From: Eucalyptus grandis | Lineage: Eukaryota; Streptophyta; Magnoliopsida; Myrtales; Myrtaceae | Assembly (NCBI RefSeq): GCF_016545825.1 | Contig: NC_052613.1 | Span: 2,046,001-2,110,000 of the forward strand | Direction: 5' to 3' | Length of the DNA stretch: 64,000 bases | Part shown: one piece after another, positions 11,659-22,598 of the stretch | How positions within the stretch are numbered: the stretch's first letter is position 1 | How the letters are laid out: every line of letters begins with the position of its first letter | The notes under the pieces: generated by a model | Told to the model about the DNA's origin: nothing | Databases searched by the model: none | Seen by the model: the letters and a program-made list of their open reading frames with translations, nothing else | Program-made: the position numbers and the translations under genes

Positions 11659-13755
11659 ATGGCTTCTGCAACTCCAGCAACACCCGCCAAAAACATCAAC
11701 TTCTTGACTGCCATACCTCAATTTCCAGAGAACCCCAAAACCCTCATCCTTCAAAAATGCAAGAACGTCAGAGACCTGAACCAAATTCACGCCCACCTCA
11801 TCAAGACCCGCCTCCTCTTCAACCCCTCCATAGCCGAGAACCTCCTCGAGTCGGCAGCGCTCATCGTCCCCAACGCCATGGACTATGCAGCCTCCATTTT
11901 TAATGAAATTGACAGACCCGATACGTCGGCTTATAACGTAATGATCAGAGGTTTCACTATGAATCAGTCCCCTCTTGAAGCCGTGCTTTTGTACCGGGAT
12001 ATGATTGAACACTCGGTGCCGCTGGATGAATTCACTTTTCCTTCTGTTTTGAAGGCTTGCTCTAGGTTAGGAGCTGTAGATCAAGGTGAACAGATCCATG
12101 CCCAGGTTTTGAAAAGGGGGATTAGATTAACTGGGTTCATTGGCAACACTCTGATTCATATGTATGCAAACTGTGGCAAAATCAAGATTGCCCGTAAAGT
12201 GTTCGATGGATTGACTGAAAGGAACATTATGGCTTGGAATTCGATGTTTGCAGGTTACAGTAAGGGTGGGCATTGGGAGCAGATCGTGAAGTTGTTTATG
12301 AGGATGCGAGAATCGGGTGTTGGATTTGATGAAGTTACACTGATCAGTGTATTGACTGCTTGTGGGAGGTTAGCTGATTTGGAGCTAGGAAAGTGGATTG
12401 CAGACTATATAGAGATAAATGGGATGCAGAAAAACGCTACTTTGATCACTTGTCTTGTTGATATGTATGCAAAATGTGGTTGTTTGGATGTTGCAAGGAG
12501 ATTGTTTGATCGGATGGGACCAAAAGATGTTGTTGCTTGGAGCGCCATGATATCTGGTTACACCCAAGCAAGGGAATGCAAGGAGGCGCTCAATCTTTTC
12601 CATGAGATGCAGGCTGCAAATGTAGAACCCAATGAGATCACATTAGTTAGTGTTCTTTCTTCATGTGCAGTCCTTGGAGCCCTAGAAACTGGCAAGTGGG
12701 TTCACTTCTTCATAAAGAAGAGAGGGTTGAAACTCACTGTTTCTCTTGGAACTGCATTAGTTGATTTCTATGCGAAATGTGGATCAATTGTTAGCGCCAT
12801 CGATGTGTTTATGAAGATGCCCGTGCAGAATGTGTATTCTTGGACGGTGCTCATTCAAGGTCTCGCTAGCAATGGACAAGGCAAGAGGGCCCTAGAGTTC
12901 TTCAACATGATGCAGGACAAAAAAGTTCCACCGAATGATGTGACTTTTATCGCTGTTCTTTCTGCTTGTAGTCATGTGGGTCTGGTCGATGAGGCTCGGT
13001 GTCTCTTTGCCAGTATGAGTAGAGACTTTGACATCGAGCCCAGGATGGAACACTACGGCTGCATGGTTGACATTCTTGGACGAGCCGGGTTGATCGAGGA
13101 GGCGTACCAGTTAATACAAAACATGCCCATTAAACCGAATGCCGTTATTTGGAGAACATTGCTAGCTTCATGCAGGGTTCATAAGAATGTGGAACTCGGG
13201 GAAGAATCATTGAAGCATCTAGTCAAATTGGAACCCATGCATAGTGGCGATTACATACTTCTCTCGAACTTATATGCATCTGTTGGGAGATTGGAAGATG
13301 CAATGACAGTGAGGAGTCGGATGAAGAGGAGAGGAATTAGGAAGACACCTGGCTGCAGCCTGATTGAAGTCGATGGAGTCGTTCACGAATTTCTTTCTGA
13401 AGATGATGCGCATACTCACTCAAAGGAGATATACAGGGCAATTGAGGACATGCTAGGGGAGATCAAATCTGCTGGCTATGTGCCCAACACAGCGGAGGCT
13501 AGATTTGATGCAGAGGAAGAAGATAAGGAGGTCTCGGTTTCTCATCACAGCGAGAAGCTGGCAATTGCTTTTGCTCTTATCAGGACCCTTCCGGGAACGG
13601 CTATCAGAATAACGAAAAACCTTAGAGTATGCTTGGACTGCCATAATGCCACAAAGATGATTTCAAAGGTATTTAATAGAGAGATCATTGTCAGAGACAG
13701 GAACAGGTTCCACCATTTCAGAGATGGGCAATGTTCCTGCAACGACTACTGGTGA
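11659..13755 (+). CDS. Pentatricopeptide repeat protein, PLS class with C-terminal DYW domain
   Basis: Intronless, 698 aa from the ATG at 11659; an upstream in-frame TTG extends the open frame but is unlikely to be the start. The N terminus (MASATPATPAKNINF) is Ser/Ala/Thr-rich, compatible with organelle import. It is followed by a run of P, L and S type PPR motifs, recognisable by recurring words such as YNVMIRGF, FTFPSVLKACSRLG, NTLIHMYANCGKI, VDMYAKCGCLDVARRLF and FIAVLSACSHVGLVDEA. E/E+ motifs follow (HYGCMVDILGRAGLIEEA, GDYILLSNLYASVGR), then a complete DYW domain with the HSEKLA (HxE) and CxxCH (CLDCH) metal-ligand motifs, ending CSCNDYW. DYW proteins are site-specific C-to-U RNA-editing factors in plastids or mitochondria (family knowledge). 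The target site and organelle cannot be read from sequence alone. Confidence 0.96.
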   Translation: MASATPATPAKNINFLTAIPQFPENPKTLILQKCKNVRDLNQIHAHLIKTRLLFNPSIAENLLESAALIVPNAMDYAASIFNEIDRPDTSAYNVMIRGFTMNQSPLEAVLLYRDMIEHSVPLDEFTFPSVLKACSRLGAVDQGEQIHAQVLKRGIRLTGFIGNTLIHMYANCGKIKIARKVFDGLTERNIMAWNSMFAGYSKGGHWEQIVKLFMRMRESGVGFDEVTLISVLTACGRLADLELGKWIADYIEINGMQKNATLITCLVDMYAKCGCLDVARRLFDRMGPKDVVAWSAMISGYTQARECKEALNLFHEMQAANVEPNEITLVSVLSSCAVLGALETGKWVHFFIKKRGLKLTVSLGTALVDFYAKCGSIVSAIDVFMKMPVQNVYSWTVLIQGLASNGQGKRALEFFNMMQDKKVPPNDVTFIAVLSACSHVGLVDEARCLFASMSRDFDIEPRMEHYGCMVDILGRAGLIEEAYQLIQNMPIKPNAVIWRTLLASCRVHKNVELGEESLKHLVKLEPMHSGDYILLSNLYASVGRLEDAMTVRSRMKRRGIRKTPGCSLIEVDGVVHEFLSEDDAHTHSKEIYRAIEDMLGEIKSAGYVPNTAEARFDAEEEDKEVSVSHHSEKLAIAFALIRTLPGTAIRITKNLRVCLDCHNATKMISKVFNREIIVRDRNRFHHFRDGQCSCNDYW

Positions 13756-15269
13756 ACACTTGGGTAGGTTAAGTGTTCGAGCTGCATGATGTTCGGTCTC
13801 AAATTCAACTATAAAATTCTCTGACCGTGTCCCAGTTGGCGATACGAATATTTACTCATTTCTTTAGCAATGGGGGGGGGCGATAACATAGCTTTCTTTG
13901 GGCAGCCTCCTTTGCAAAAAAGGTGTGAATGGTTGGTTCAGTACAAACTCCATCTCCTGAAACCATTTGAGAACCTCCGTGTACAATTACCATTTCCATC
14001 ATACATGCTCTCATCATGTAAAGTCCTGGAATGAATTAGTCCGGCATCTTCTTAAACATCTGATTTCGAAGAACATTTTTTAGCATTGAAAAGCCACCTA
14101 CTGGGATGATTCCCTCAAATGATTAAAAACTCAAGATTCATAGTCATTACAAATCTGAAATCGTGAGTGCAAATTATTGTTGCATCGGACATGTAGAACC
14201 CTTTCATGTCGGGAAACTCCAAACCAGAATCATGTGGACATTTTAATGTTTGTGCACGCATTGCACTGAAAGGAGAAGTTTATTTATCTGAAGAACTCAT
14301 GGAGTATTAAAGATAGTGCCACTCGCCATTCGGTCAATAGTTTTGACAATACAAGCATATCTCAGCTTCAGAATATTGCAGATGCTACTTTTATTCTTCC
14401 TATTCAGCATTTAGTTTTAAGATCTGTTCAGTTGCATGTCTAGATAGTCACTCACTTTGACAGACTTAATTAATAAAACTTCCCTCTTCCCCATAGACTT
14501 CAACTATCCGTATACTCAGCGTATCATGGATGGAATGAAATTTTATATCCCCGTTTCGATGATGAACTTGCTGACAGAATTATGTCTAGGCAAACTGTCT
14601 AGTCAATCACTAGTTTTTCAGGAAAAAAATAAATATTAAACTTTATTTGCTAGATTGAAGCTACTAAAAATTAAAACCACGGGACATACAGATCAACATG
14701 GACAATGGTTTTCGCCCAAATGCGAAAACCGCAAAATGCATCTTTGTAGTAATAGACTTGTTTACACGCAAAGATTTCAAGGAGAGGCAGGGTTTTCCCT
14801 ATCCATCTCGCAGAACTTCTCCGGATAATGTTGAACAATTTCCCATTTAGCTTGAAGCATCATACAATACCCAAAACTAAATACTCGAGTTTCTTCCATG
14901 ACATAGCTAGATAAGCAACTAGGATCCTGTAAATTGAGAAAATGTATCAGATGGAGTAAAATGCATGAGCTACACGAATTTTGATGCAGGGACAATGACC
15001 TGAAACTTGCTAAGCTTCACTGAAATACATTCTCGGACACATAGAGAAAAGGAAATATAGCATTTGAGGTTCGTAGCACATTTTGGATAGTGTGAAACAA
15101 GTGCGCATTTTTATCCTTTTCATTTGGAATGTGCAATGAACGGACATAGATAAGCCTTTCTGGGTACAAAGTGAACAGATGGGGCAAGACCAAACTTACC
15201 TTTCTTTTACAGGTGTCTTGACTCCATGAAGGACCAGACTCCCATCCATTCTATCTTTAGCTAGTGCAG
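13756..15269. other. Intergenic region between convergent PPR and kinase genes
   Basis: Should contain both 3' UTRs. It is AT-rich, with a G8 run at 13871-13878. No supported coding frame or clear repeat. Confidence 0.4.
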
Positions 15270-17469
15270 TTAGTAACATTGGTCAAAGCAGAAGAAGCAG
15301 CCCTTTGGCTTGTTTTCCCTTGCTTTAGGCGTTTCTCCCGAGGCATCACGTCTTGCCATCAAGGAGCTTGTACCAGGTGATTCCGGTGGCAAGACTCTGT
15401 TCTCAGAAGTGAAGATTCGCGAAGGAATGACTGGTTCGGGAGGAGATACGGTGTATAGATAATTAAGGAGCATTTGGATTATTTCGCTGAAGTGGGGGCG
15501 ATCATTAGGATCCTCTTTCCAGCACGAAGTGAGAATAGTAGCCATTTCCTCCGGAAGATTATCAGCACTGGGCCTCACATTCTGAAATTTCAGGACAACA
15601 CTTTACACCATTAGACATAGCTAAGCCAAACTGGAAATACCACTTCTTTATGAGGATTCTTGTTACACTCGAGACATTTGTTAAGCATACTTTATATGGA
15701 ATAGTTCAAAGCATTGCATACCACAATGGCAATGCTTTGAAATTGTCAAAACATTATAATAGGTTGTCTAACAAGTGGCCCTGTCCACCAGTTAACAGGA
15801 TCATTTTATGAGAGCCTGAGAATGTCTATTACCTTGAACGCAGCTGCATAAGCTGCCTGAAGATTTGACATGCCTTCAAAAGGCAATTTGTTGTGTAGAA
15901 GTTCCCACAACACTATCGCAAAGCTATAAGCATCCACTTTATGGTTGTAATGCTTCTTCTCTCCCTGCCTTAATGTAACAGTGCTGTATAGCTGCCCCAA
16001 CAGTAACAAAAACAAAAAGTAAGAGCTTACATCAAAATCATGCTTGTGCTCACGCTATGGCGAATCCATTATCCAGCACATGTGATTGTGTGTGTCCATG
16101 TATCGAGTACCTCTGGAGCCATCCAACGATAAGTCCCTGTTTCAGCAGTCATCATCTCCGTTAATGACTCCTCTCTGGCTAAACCAAAATCTGCTAATTT
16201 TACTGTTTTCTGGTCAGCAGTCAATAGCAAGTTTTCTGCAGAGAAATCCAGTAAGGGGTACTTGAGCATGTTGTCAAGCATAATCAAGCATCCAGGACTT
16301 GGAAACGTGAAGATTACCGGGTTTGAGATCTCTATGTATAATCCCGTGAGAGTGCAAGCATTCCATTGCACGTGCAATATCAAGGGCAAAACCAATTGCA
16401 ACCCATGTCTCTAAGCATCTTGGGCGGATATTCAGCAAATATTTACGTAAAGTTCCTCCTGATAAAAGCTCAGTGACTATCACCATTATTGGTTCCTTGC
16501 AGGCTCCAATAAACTGGCCATTCAAAAGGTTTAGCAAAGTGTCAGCAAAAGGGTCTTTATATTCACAAGCTACCAATCTCTTCCATTAGCATATAATGAT
16601 GAAGATACAAAAGAAAGCAACAAGAGTAACTTCTCAATCCTACCTTGACCAAATTTTTGTGCTGAACTCTAGACAACATGGCCACCTCCCTTGCAAATCG
16701 TGCTTCTCTCTTGGCAATTTCCTCCGGAGTCTCCCCTTTATGGATGATTTTAATGGCAACCGTCTGGTTTTTATATCTGAAAAACACCAACAACGCGAAT
16801 TTCTCATTAATTCAACACCCTTTATCAGAATGTCAGGAAAAACACAAGAACATCCTTGAAATTTTCAGATGACAATTTTCAGCCGGAATAAAAACCAAAA
16901 AGTGTAACATCCTTGACATTTCAGAAGATTGCTGCACATAGCCATTGAAACGAAGTAGAGTCTAACTGAGTTCCAAAATGGACTTTTTCCTGGTCACTCA
17001 ATCAAGAGATGTCTTCAATGTTCAAAAAAAAAAAAAAAATCAAGAGATGTCTTCGAACAACAACCCAAAAAACAAAACAAAAAATCAAGTGATGTCAGAT
17101 CCGGTAACCATCACAATAGCAAAGTTGCGGCGCATCTGCACAAAATCAAATCAAACAGAATTGTCCAAAAGAGAACAGACCCATATCAGCAACGCTCCAC
17201 AGCCTGAACTAAGATCTGAAGCAACGTCACATGCAAACGAACAAAATGCGAAAGCAGAACACAAGTTCAATGACTTGAGAGTCCAGGAAAGAAACTTGAA
17301 TCAACAAGAGGTTAAAAAGAAAAAACCAAAAAGCTTACTTTCCCTCGTAGACTTTGGCGTGCGCTCCTTCTCCAATTCTTGGCCCAACAAACAGATTCTT
17401 CGCGTCAATAAGCCATTTAGCATCCATCCGGAAATCGTCATTTGAGTAAATTCTACTCCCAGATTCCAT
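15270..17469 (-). CDS. Raf-like serine/threonine (dual-specificity-type) protein kinase, ATN1-like group
   Basis: Six exons: 17339-17469, 16644-16776, 16318-16513, 16111-16235, 15833-15991 and 15270-15581, all GT-AG with continuous phase, giving 351 aa. Kinase motifs in order: glycine loop [13 protein letters not shown] (exon 1), VAIKII with the catalytic Lys (exon 2), FIGACKEP and HRDLKPEN (HRD loop, exons 3-4), ADFGLA, activation segment with [22 protein letters not shown], and [10 protein letters not shown]. The C-terminal tail is short with a Cys-rich end (CFFCFDQCY). The sequence is very close to what I remember for the plant Raf-like group containing ATN1. These are soluble cytosolic kinases with no receptor domain, and their substrates are unknown here. 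A CT tract directly precedes the start codon in the 5' UTR. Confidence 0.95.
17001..17054. repeat. Poly-A micro-insertion flanked by a 16-bp direct repeat
   Basis: The word ATCAAGAGATGTCTTC occurs at 17001-17016 and again at 17039-17054. Between the copies lies 'aatgttc' followed by a long A run. It lies in intron 1 of the kinase gene. A long duplicated target plus poly-A is the signature of LINE-type target-primed reverse transcription, here with almost no element body. A slipped tandem duplication is the alternative. Confidence 0.6.
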
Positions 17470-17490
17470 CTCTCTCTCTCTCTCTCTCTC
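17470..17490. repeat. CT/GA microsatellite in kinase 5' UTR
   Basis: A CT run on the plus strand (GA on the sense strand) immediately upstream of the kinase start codon. Such tracts are frequent in plant 5' UTRs. Confidence 0.85.
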
Positions 17491-18137
17491 TTAAGCAAAA
17501 AAGAATATGATAATTATCTGAAGCACGTCATTCCAGTAGCTCCATGCCATTTCGGACTAAATTTGCAAAACGCACTTCAAAAACAGCGGGAAAAGGTTCG
17601 TTCAGCATTACCAACGGATAAGACATGTCCTGCAATTTACTGCATTTTTCATAAATGCACTGTCCCCAAAATCAAGAATCTTTTTTTTTTTTTTCCTTAT
17701 TTTCGAAGAGACCAGACCACCTTCAAAACTTGAAGGCGTGGCAAAAAGAAATGGGTACCCCAAACGTTTCAGACACAGAGATGGAACACTGAAGCAGGAG
17801 GTGAAGAGAGAGAGTGCAGTTCTTGATAAGGACAGAACAAGAGAAAACAAGACAGCTCGGAGACCCAAAAAAATAAAAAGATGCTTCCGAGTTCATCGGG
17901 TAAGAAGAAGAATCCCCAAAAAGTGGAACAGGGGAGGAGAAGCAATCAACATGATTTCTCGCGGAAAGATCCAATCTTTCATCAGCGAACACAACGGAGA
18001 TGGAAAGCTACTAAAAGGGTCGATAGCCTTTTGGGAGTCTTGATTTGATTATAAATCTTTGAGGGGTGTGCAGGGCTCTACTCTGATCTGCAGACAGAAT
18101 CACGGAAAAAAGATAAGAGAGCGTGTTCAATAAACAA

Positions 18138-18175
<38 letters not shown>

Positions 18176-19363
18176 GTGAATAATGTAACATGGATTGGAA
18201 GACGTAAACTAATGAAAGAGCACATGGGGACTGATCGACAAACATGGGGGGCATGAAGCATGAACGGGAGAAAGAAGATGGTACCTTCCGTAAAAAATTT
18301 GAGGTACCGATGGATAACAGTAAAAGAGTTCGATGTGGCAAGAGAGGGCAGGACTGCAGAGATGAGGCAGACAGGTTTTGTCTAGTGAGTGAGTCCACAT
18401 TGCCTGTCTTGCATTTAGTTCCACCCATTCCCTGATTTCTTGTCCAGTGAAGGACAAATTGAGCACTTTATCTCAAGCAATGACAGTCGATAAACACAAA
18501 ATCCGGAGAATTAAGTACCATCAACTCAGGGAGTTGATGACAGAGACAGTACTAATCCCTACATCATTAATCCCACCATCCCTCTGTTCTTTTGTGTCAC
18601 AAATTCCAGGATGATGGTTAGTGTAGCAATCCAAGATCACAAGATGGTAGTCACGAGAACGGTTTCCGGGCTTGTATTACACACGCCTGAGGGGAATCGT
18701 GTACATAGAGATGACGATCTACTGTATCTGTCCAAAAAAATTTGCGTTTCGAGTTCCTTCTAACACGACACATGGGCCACAAAGTAACGACGACAAAGAT
18801 GATGATGTTGCTGGTGACGACGATGAATGTTGAAGACAAGGGATGGTGTATGTGTCCAGTGTAACTGAAATTGCGGGCATTTGGTTCATGGAATGGGCTA
18901 AAGTACCATCCAAGTACACACGCAGACTCCAAAATATCAAAAAGTTTATCATAATTTGAAATGGCACTTGTACTTTTTTTCCCCTTCTCATCCAATAATT
19001 AACAAATGGAGCCTGCCCCCACATATTGATTTTGGGAGGGACACAGCTTTGATTATTATAAAAATGGTCCACGTGATTGCCTCTGCTTTCATGGGACGGC
19101 ATGTAAGAAAAAGAATCTCTCTTTCCTCACAAGCATCAAAATTTGCTGAGACTATTAGAAAAACAAAGAGTAAATCTCACGCGGGGCGGGTCGTATCGTA
19201 TGCTCACGTGCGAGTTTTATTCTGTAATATAATTTTCTTGGGCACTTTTAAAAATCTCTAATCTTAACAAATCTCTAAGTTTTGCGCAAATTTTGGTAAT
19301 AATTCTCTGATCCATGTACAAGAAACTATAGAGCTATGCATGGTGATAAATAACAATGATTAT
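17491..19363. other. Kinase promoter side and gene-free spacer
   Basis: Presumed 5' UTR and promoter of the minus-strand kinase. A pure GA microsatellite lies at about 18143-18172. Several overlapping frames on both strands here (17.7-18.5 kb and 18.6-19.2 kb) have no recognisable domains, and I do not support them as genes. Confidence 0.45.
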
Positions 19364-20228
19364 GGGCGCGTTTGATAACGATTCTGCTCTAAACCGATTA
19401 TAAACATTTTAAGCCATTTTGAGAACTGTCCAAAATTTCGATTCTGGAATAGAATTGTTTTGGTACCGTGCTCATTAATTTGTTCCAAATCAATTTCTTT
19501 TAATTTTTAAATAAATTTTTTACTTTTTTTCTTTTTTTTTCATTTTTTTTTTTACTTTTTTTTTCCTTTTTCTTTCCTTTTTTCCTTTTTCTCATCTTCT
19601 TCTTCTTCTTGTGGCCGGTCGCCGACCAAGCAACTTGCCAAACGAGGGCTAGCGACCTCACCGAAGCGTCGCCGGCCCTCAGCGAGGCCGGCCCTCATCG
19701 GCCGAGCCTCACCGACAGCTGGGCGAGGCTTGCCTAGCCTTACTGGTGGCCAGGCCGGCCTCGCCGAGGCTGGGCGAGGCCTGCCAGGCCACTGGCGGGG
19801 CTAGGCGAGTCTCGCCAGTGGCCAAGGGAGCCTCACCTGACCACCGGTGGGGCTAGGCATCGCGAGGATTGCCCAGCCCCTGCCCAGCCCCGGCGAGCTC
19901 ACCGGTGGCTGGGCTTGCCTCCAACGAGCTCGTCAGATCTCACCCTAGTCTGGTAAGCCTCCGGTGAGCTCGCCAGGCCGGCGGCGGTGGACGGCGAACA
20001 GTGGTGGACGGCGATCGCGAGATGGTCGAAAGGAAGAAGAAGAGTTCTTGATTTTGATTCTCAAATTCGTTCCGGAACAAGAATCAATTTTTTTTTTTTT
20101 GTTCTTGATTCTATTCCCAATCTGTTCCCGGGAACAAAATTTTTACCAAACGCGATTCTAGACCCAAACTGATTCTAGGAACAAAGAATTAGAATCTGGC
20201 CCTGTTTGGATGATTACCAAACATGGCC
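19364..20228. mobile_element. Non-autonomous DNA transposon with GC-rich core
   Basis: The left end GGGCGCGTTTGATAACGATT and the reverse complement of the right end GGCCATGTTTGGTAATCAT are imperfect inverted repeats of the 'GTTTGGTAA' type common in plant MITEs. Second-layer inverted words also occur (left about 19490, right 20080-20160). The interior runs through T-rich tracts into a GC-rich core (about 19610-20000) of imperfect GGCGAGGCTGGGC/GGCCTCGCC repeats. No transposase is present. No convincing target-site duplication is seen. Confidence 0.6.
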
Positions 20229-20292
20229 TTTGTGTGTGCATGTAGATTCTATTTAGATGAATGATGGAAGATTTATGGTAGGTTAAAGCGTG

Positions 20293-21354
20293 GCACTATT
20301 TCCACCCCATTTTAGTTAAGACTCGTTTTTCTTTTTTCCAATTAACTTGCTAAAATAACCTCCTCTCTTATTTCAATTTAATGTTTTTTTATTAGGCTAA
20401 TACACAAAATTGCCTTTATTTTTATCATCTCTCTCATCATCAATGCTACATTACACATAATAAAACGTCACTTAACCATGCATCTTTTTATCAATTTATC
20501 AAATAGTACGAGCGAAACTATAATTAAAAGTCAAAATTAAAATTCAATTTAATTATCTAGCCGATCTTGAACAAAAAAGAAAAAGAAAAATTGACCAAAA
20601 TATGAAAAAGGTTAAATTGTCAGAAGCATGATCAAATGTAAAAAAAAAAAATTAAAAAAATTATCTTTAGATCATATCTAAATATTAGCAAAAGATAATC
20701 GCATAAAGGAAAAAAACCAAGGAAGAAACTTCTTGCTATTCCACTCCTACTATGAAGAGAGTAATTAGCGTTGATTGTAGATTCAATATCATATCAAGTA
20801 GATCAAAACTTTAAAATATGCTTAAAGCTTTCCTATGAGAAAATTTGATGCGAGTTTGAAGTTGTAAATAAATTTTCTACCCCCATTTTAAAATATGCAC
20901 AAAACAACAATGTTTAACTTTAAAAACCTACAAACTCATTCCAGAAGAACACAAATCCATTAGGAAAATTAGACTGAATTTTAATTTTCAACTTTAAAAT
21001 AAAGTTTCCCTTAAACTATTTGATAAAAATAGACAATTAATCATATGTTCATAAGCCATTATGACTAAAAATTGCTATTCTTCTGTGTAACTTTTGTGAT
21101 TTAAAAATATGAGATCATATATTAAATTTAATAACTTTCTCTATACAAAGTGATGATAGGATTCATGATATTGTTAGGTGTAATTTGACATTTATATTGT
21201 GAAAGCTATTAAGATAAGAGAGATGATAGAAATAAAGGCAATTTTGAGTTAGCTTGAAGAAAAGGAAACCATAGATTGAAGAGAGAGAGGAGGATTTGAT
21301 AAGTTAGCTAGAAAAGAGTAGTGTCTTAGCCAAAATGAAGGTGGAAATATTAGC
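20293..21354. mobile_element. Long terminal-inverted-repeat element (Mutator-like, non-autonomous)
   Basis: Bases 20293-20441 and 21209-21354 form a roughly 150-bp imperfect terminal inverted repeat. Shared words include TATTTCCACC near the tips, CCTCCTCTCT in the middle and AAAATTGCCTTTATTT then TATCATCTCTCT at the inner end. The 770-bp AT-rich interior has no coding frame. Long TIRs of this kind are typical of Mutator-like elements; the assignment is inferred from TIR length only. A 9-bp target duplication was not evident. Confidence 0.65.
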
Positions 21355-21610
21355 AAATGAGATCCATTTAGGACTCTTAATATATCAAATCAAAGCTTAA
21401 GATGTATAGATTAGATGTCTGCCACCCTAGGTTAAATTCTATTTCATCCTCATATCTTTGTTCCTGAATTTAAAATGTATTATATGATACTTGTTATCAC
21501 TAAAAATAGAACAAAGTCTTGCATGGAGGTTTTATGACAAGATAATTCTTGTCACTATTCATAAGACTCATTTTATGTGATAATGAAATTATTATCATGA
21601 AAACAAGACC

Positions 21611-21762
21611 TAAAGAAATGATATAAATTTATAAAATTACACGGTGACTGTTGTCAATATTAATAAAGTTCATTGTACAGTACTACTAAAGAAATGATAT
21701 AAATTTATAAAATTACAGAGTGACTGTTGTCAATATTAATAAAGCTCATTTTACAGTACTAC
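21611..21762. repeat. 76-bp tandem duplication
   Basis: Bases 21611-21686 and 21687-21762 are nearly identical adjacent units beginning TAAAGAAATGATATAAATTT and ending ACAGTACTAC. They differ at only a few positions (for example cacgg/cagag and gttcattg/gctcattt). The surrounding 21.36-22.5 kb is otherwise AT-rich and gene-free. Confidence 0.9.
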
Positions 21763-22165
21763 AATCAATTTCACAACTAAAATCAAATACTTGAATTCAC
21801 ATCCCTTATAACTGCTAAATAAAGGGCTAAGATAAGTTCTCAAGTGACAATTTTCAATAATTACAAAAAGTTTATGCAAGTTAAAATAAATATTCGCGCA
21901 TACCTCAAAATAAAAGTTTGAAGATAAAATTTTATAGCTCTTGACTTAAGGACCATGATACATTTCTAACAGTACGAAAAGTTTATAAAAAGGAAAGTAT
22001 GGATTAAAAATTTGTGTTTCCTGACTGAGTATATTTCCCCAAATAATTATGCAGACAGGATAAAATGAGTGTTGCAATTTTCTCTGTACTGGTGTAGATG
22101 ACAAATGGAGTTGGACCCTTGAATGCCACCTTCACTTTGATCTAAAGACTAGCATCTGGAGGGTC

Positions 22166-22171
22166 CACGTG
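22166..22171. promoter_or_regulatory. G-box (CACGTG) upstream of the raffinose-synthase-family gene
   Basis: CACGTG in the context GGTCCACGTGGGTC, about 370 bp upstream of the TATA box. G-box/ABRE-type sites often mediate abscisic-acid, cold or drought response. A regulatory role here is inferred from sequence only. Confidence 0.4.
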
Positions 22172-22532
22172 GGTCGAATGCATGCACGATGCAGTACCAG
22201 CTTCCTCGAACCATGGTTTCAGCCGGTCTTTCTTTGCTGAACTTAAAGCCACCTCCTGATCACCAGCATTTTTGTTTGGTTTTGAGGTCCTCACGACACG
22301 TTGCCATGCACCAAGTCCCGAGTCCTTTCCTTTGCCTCACGATCGCCTGTTCCTGCTGGGTGCTGGCAGTTCCCCGAAAGAGGAGGAATCAAGAAAGCAG
22401 TAACTGTGGAAACCCGATCGGTGATCTTTTGTACCGTTGTGATGGGTAATAGCAGAGTCTTGTTCCAGCCGCTAGAATGTCCAGGTGAGTTCATTTCTTC
22501 CATCTTTATCTTTCATGTAACGGAGCGGCTGC

Positions 22533-22539
22533 TATAAAA
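22533..22539 (+). promoter_or_regulatory. TATA box of the raffinose-synthase-family gene
   Basis: TATAAAA, 60 bp upstream of the ATG at 22599. Its position implies a transcription start near 22563, which makes the in-frame ATG at 22554 too early and supports 22599 as the start codon. Confidence 0.6.
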
Positions 22540-22598
22540 CCCTCCACCTCTTCATGTTCACTCTGCCCAATTCTTGTGCTGTTTCTTGTTTGAAAACG

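Noticed and set aside
22189..22449. Upstream 86-aa frame before the raffinose-synthase-family gene
   Set aside because: Lies upstream of the TATA box and lacks family features; promoter sequence.
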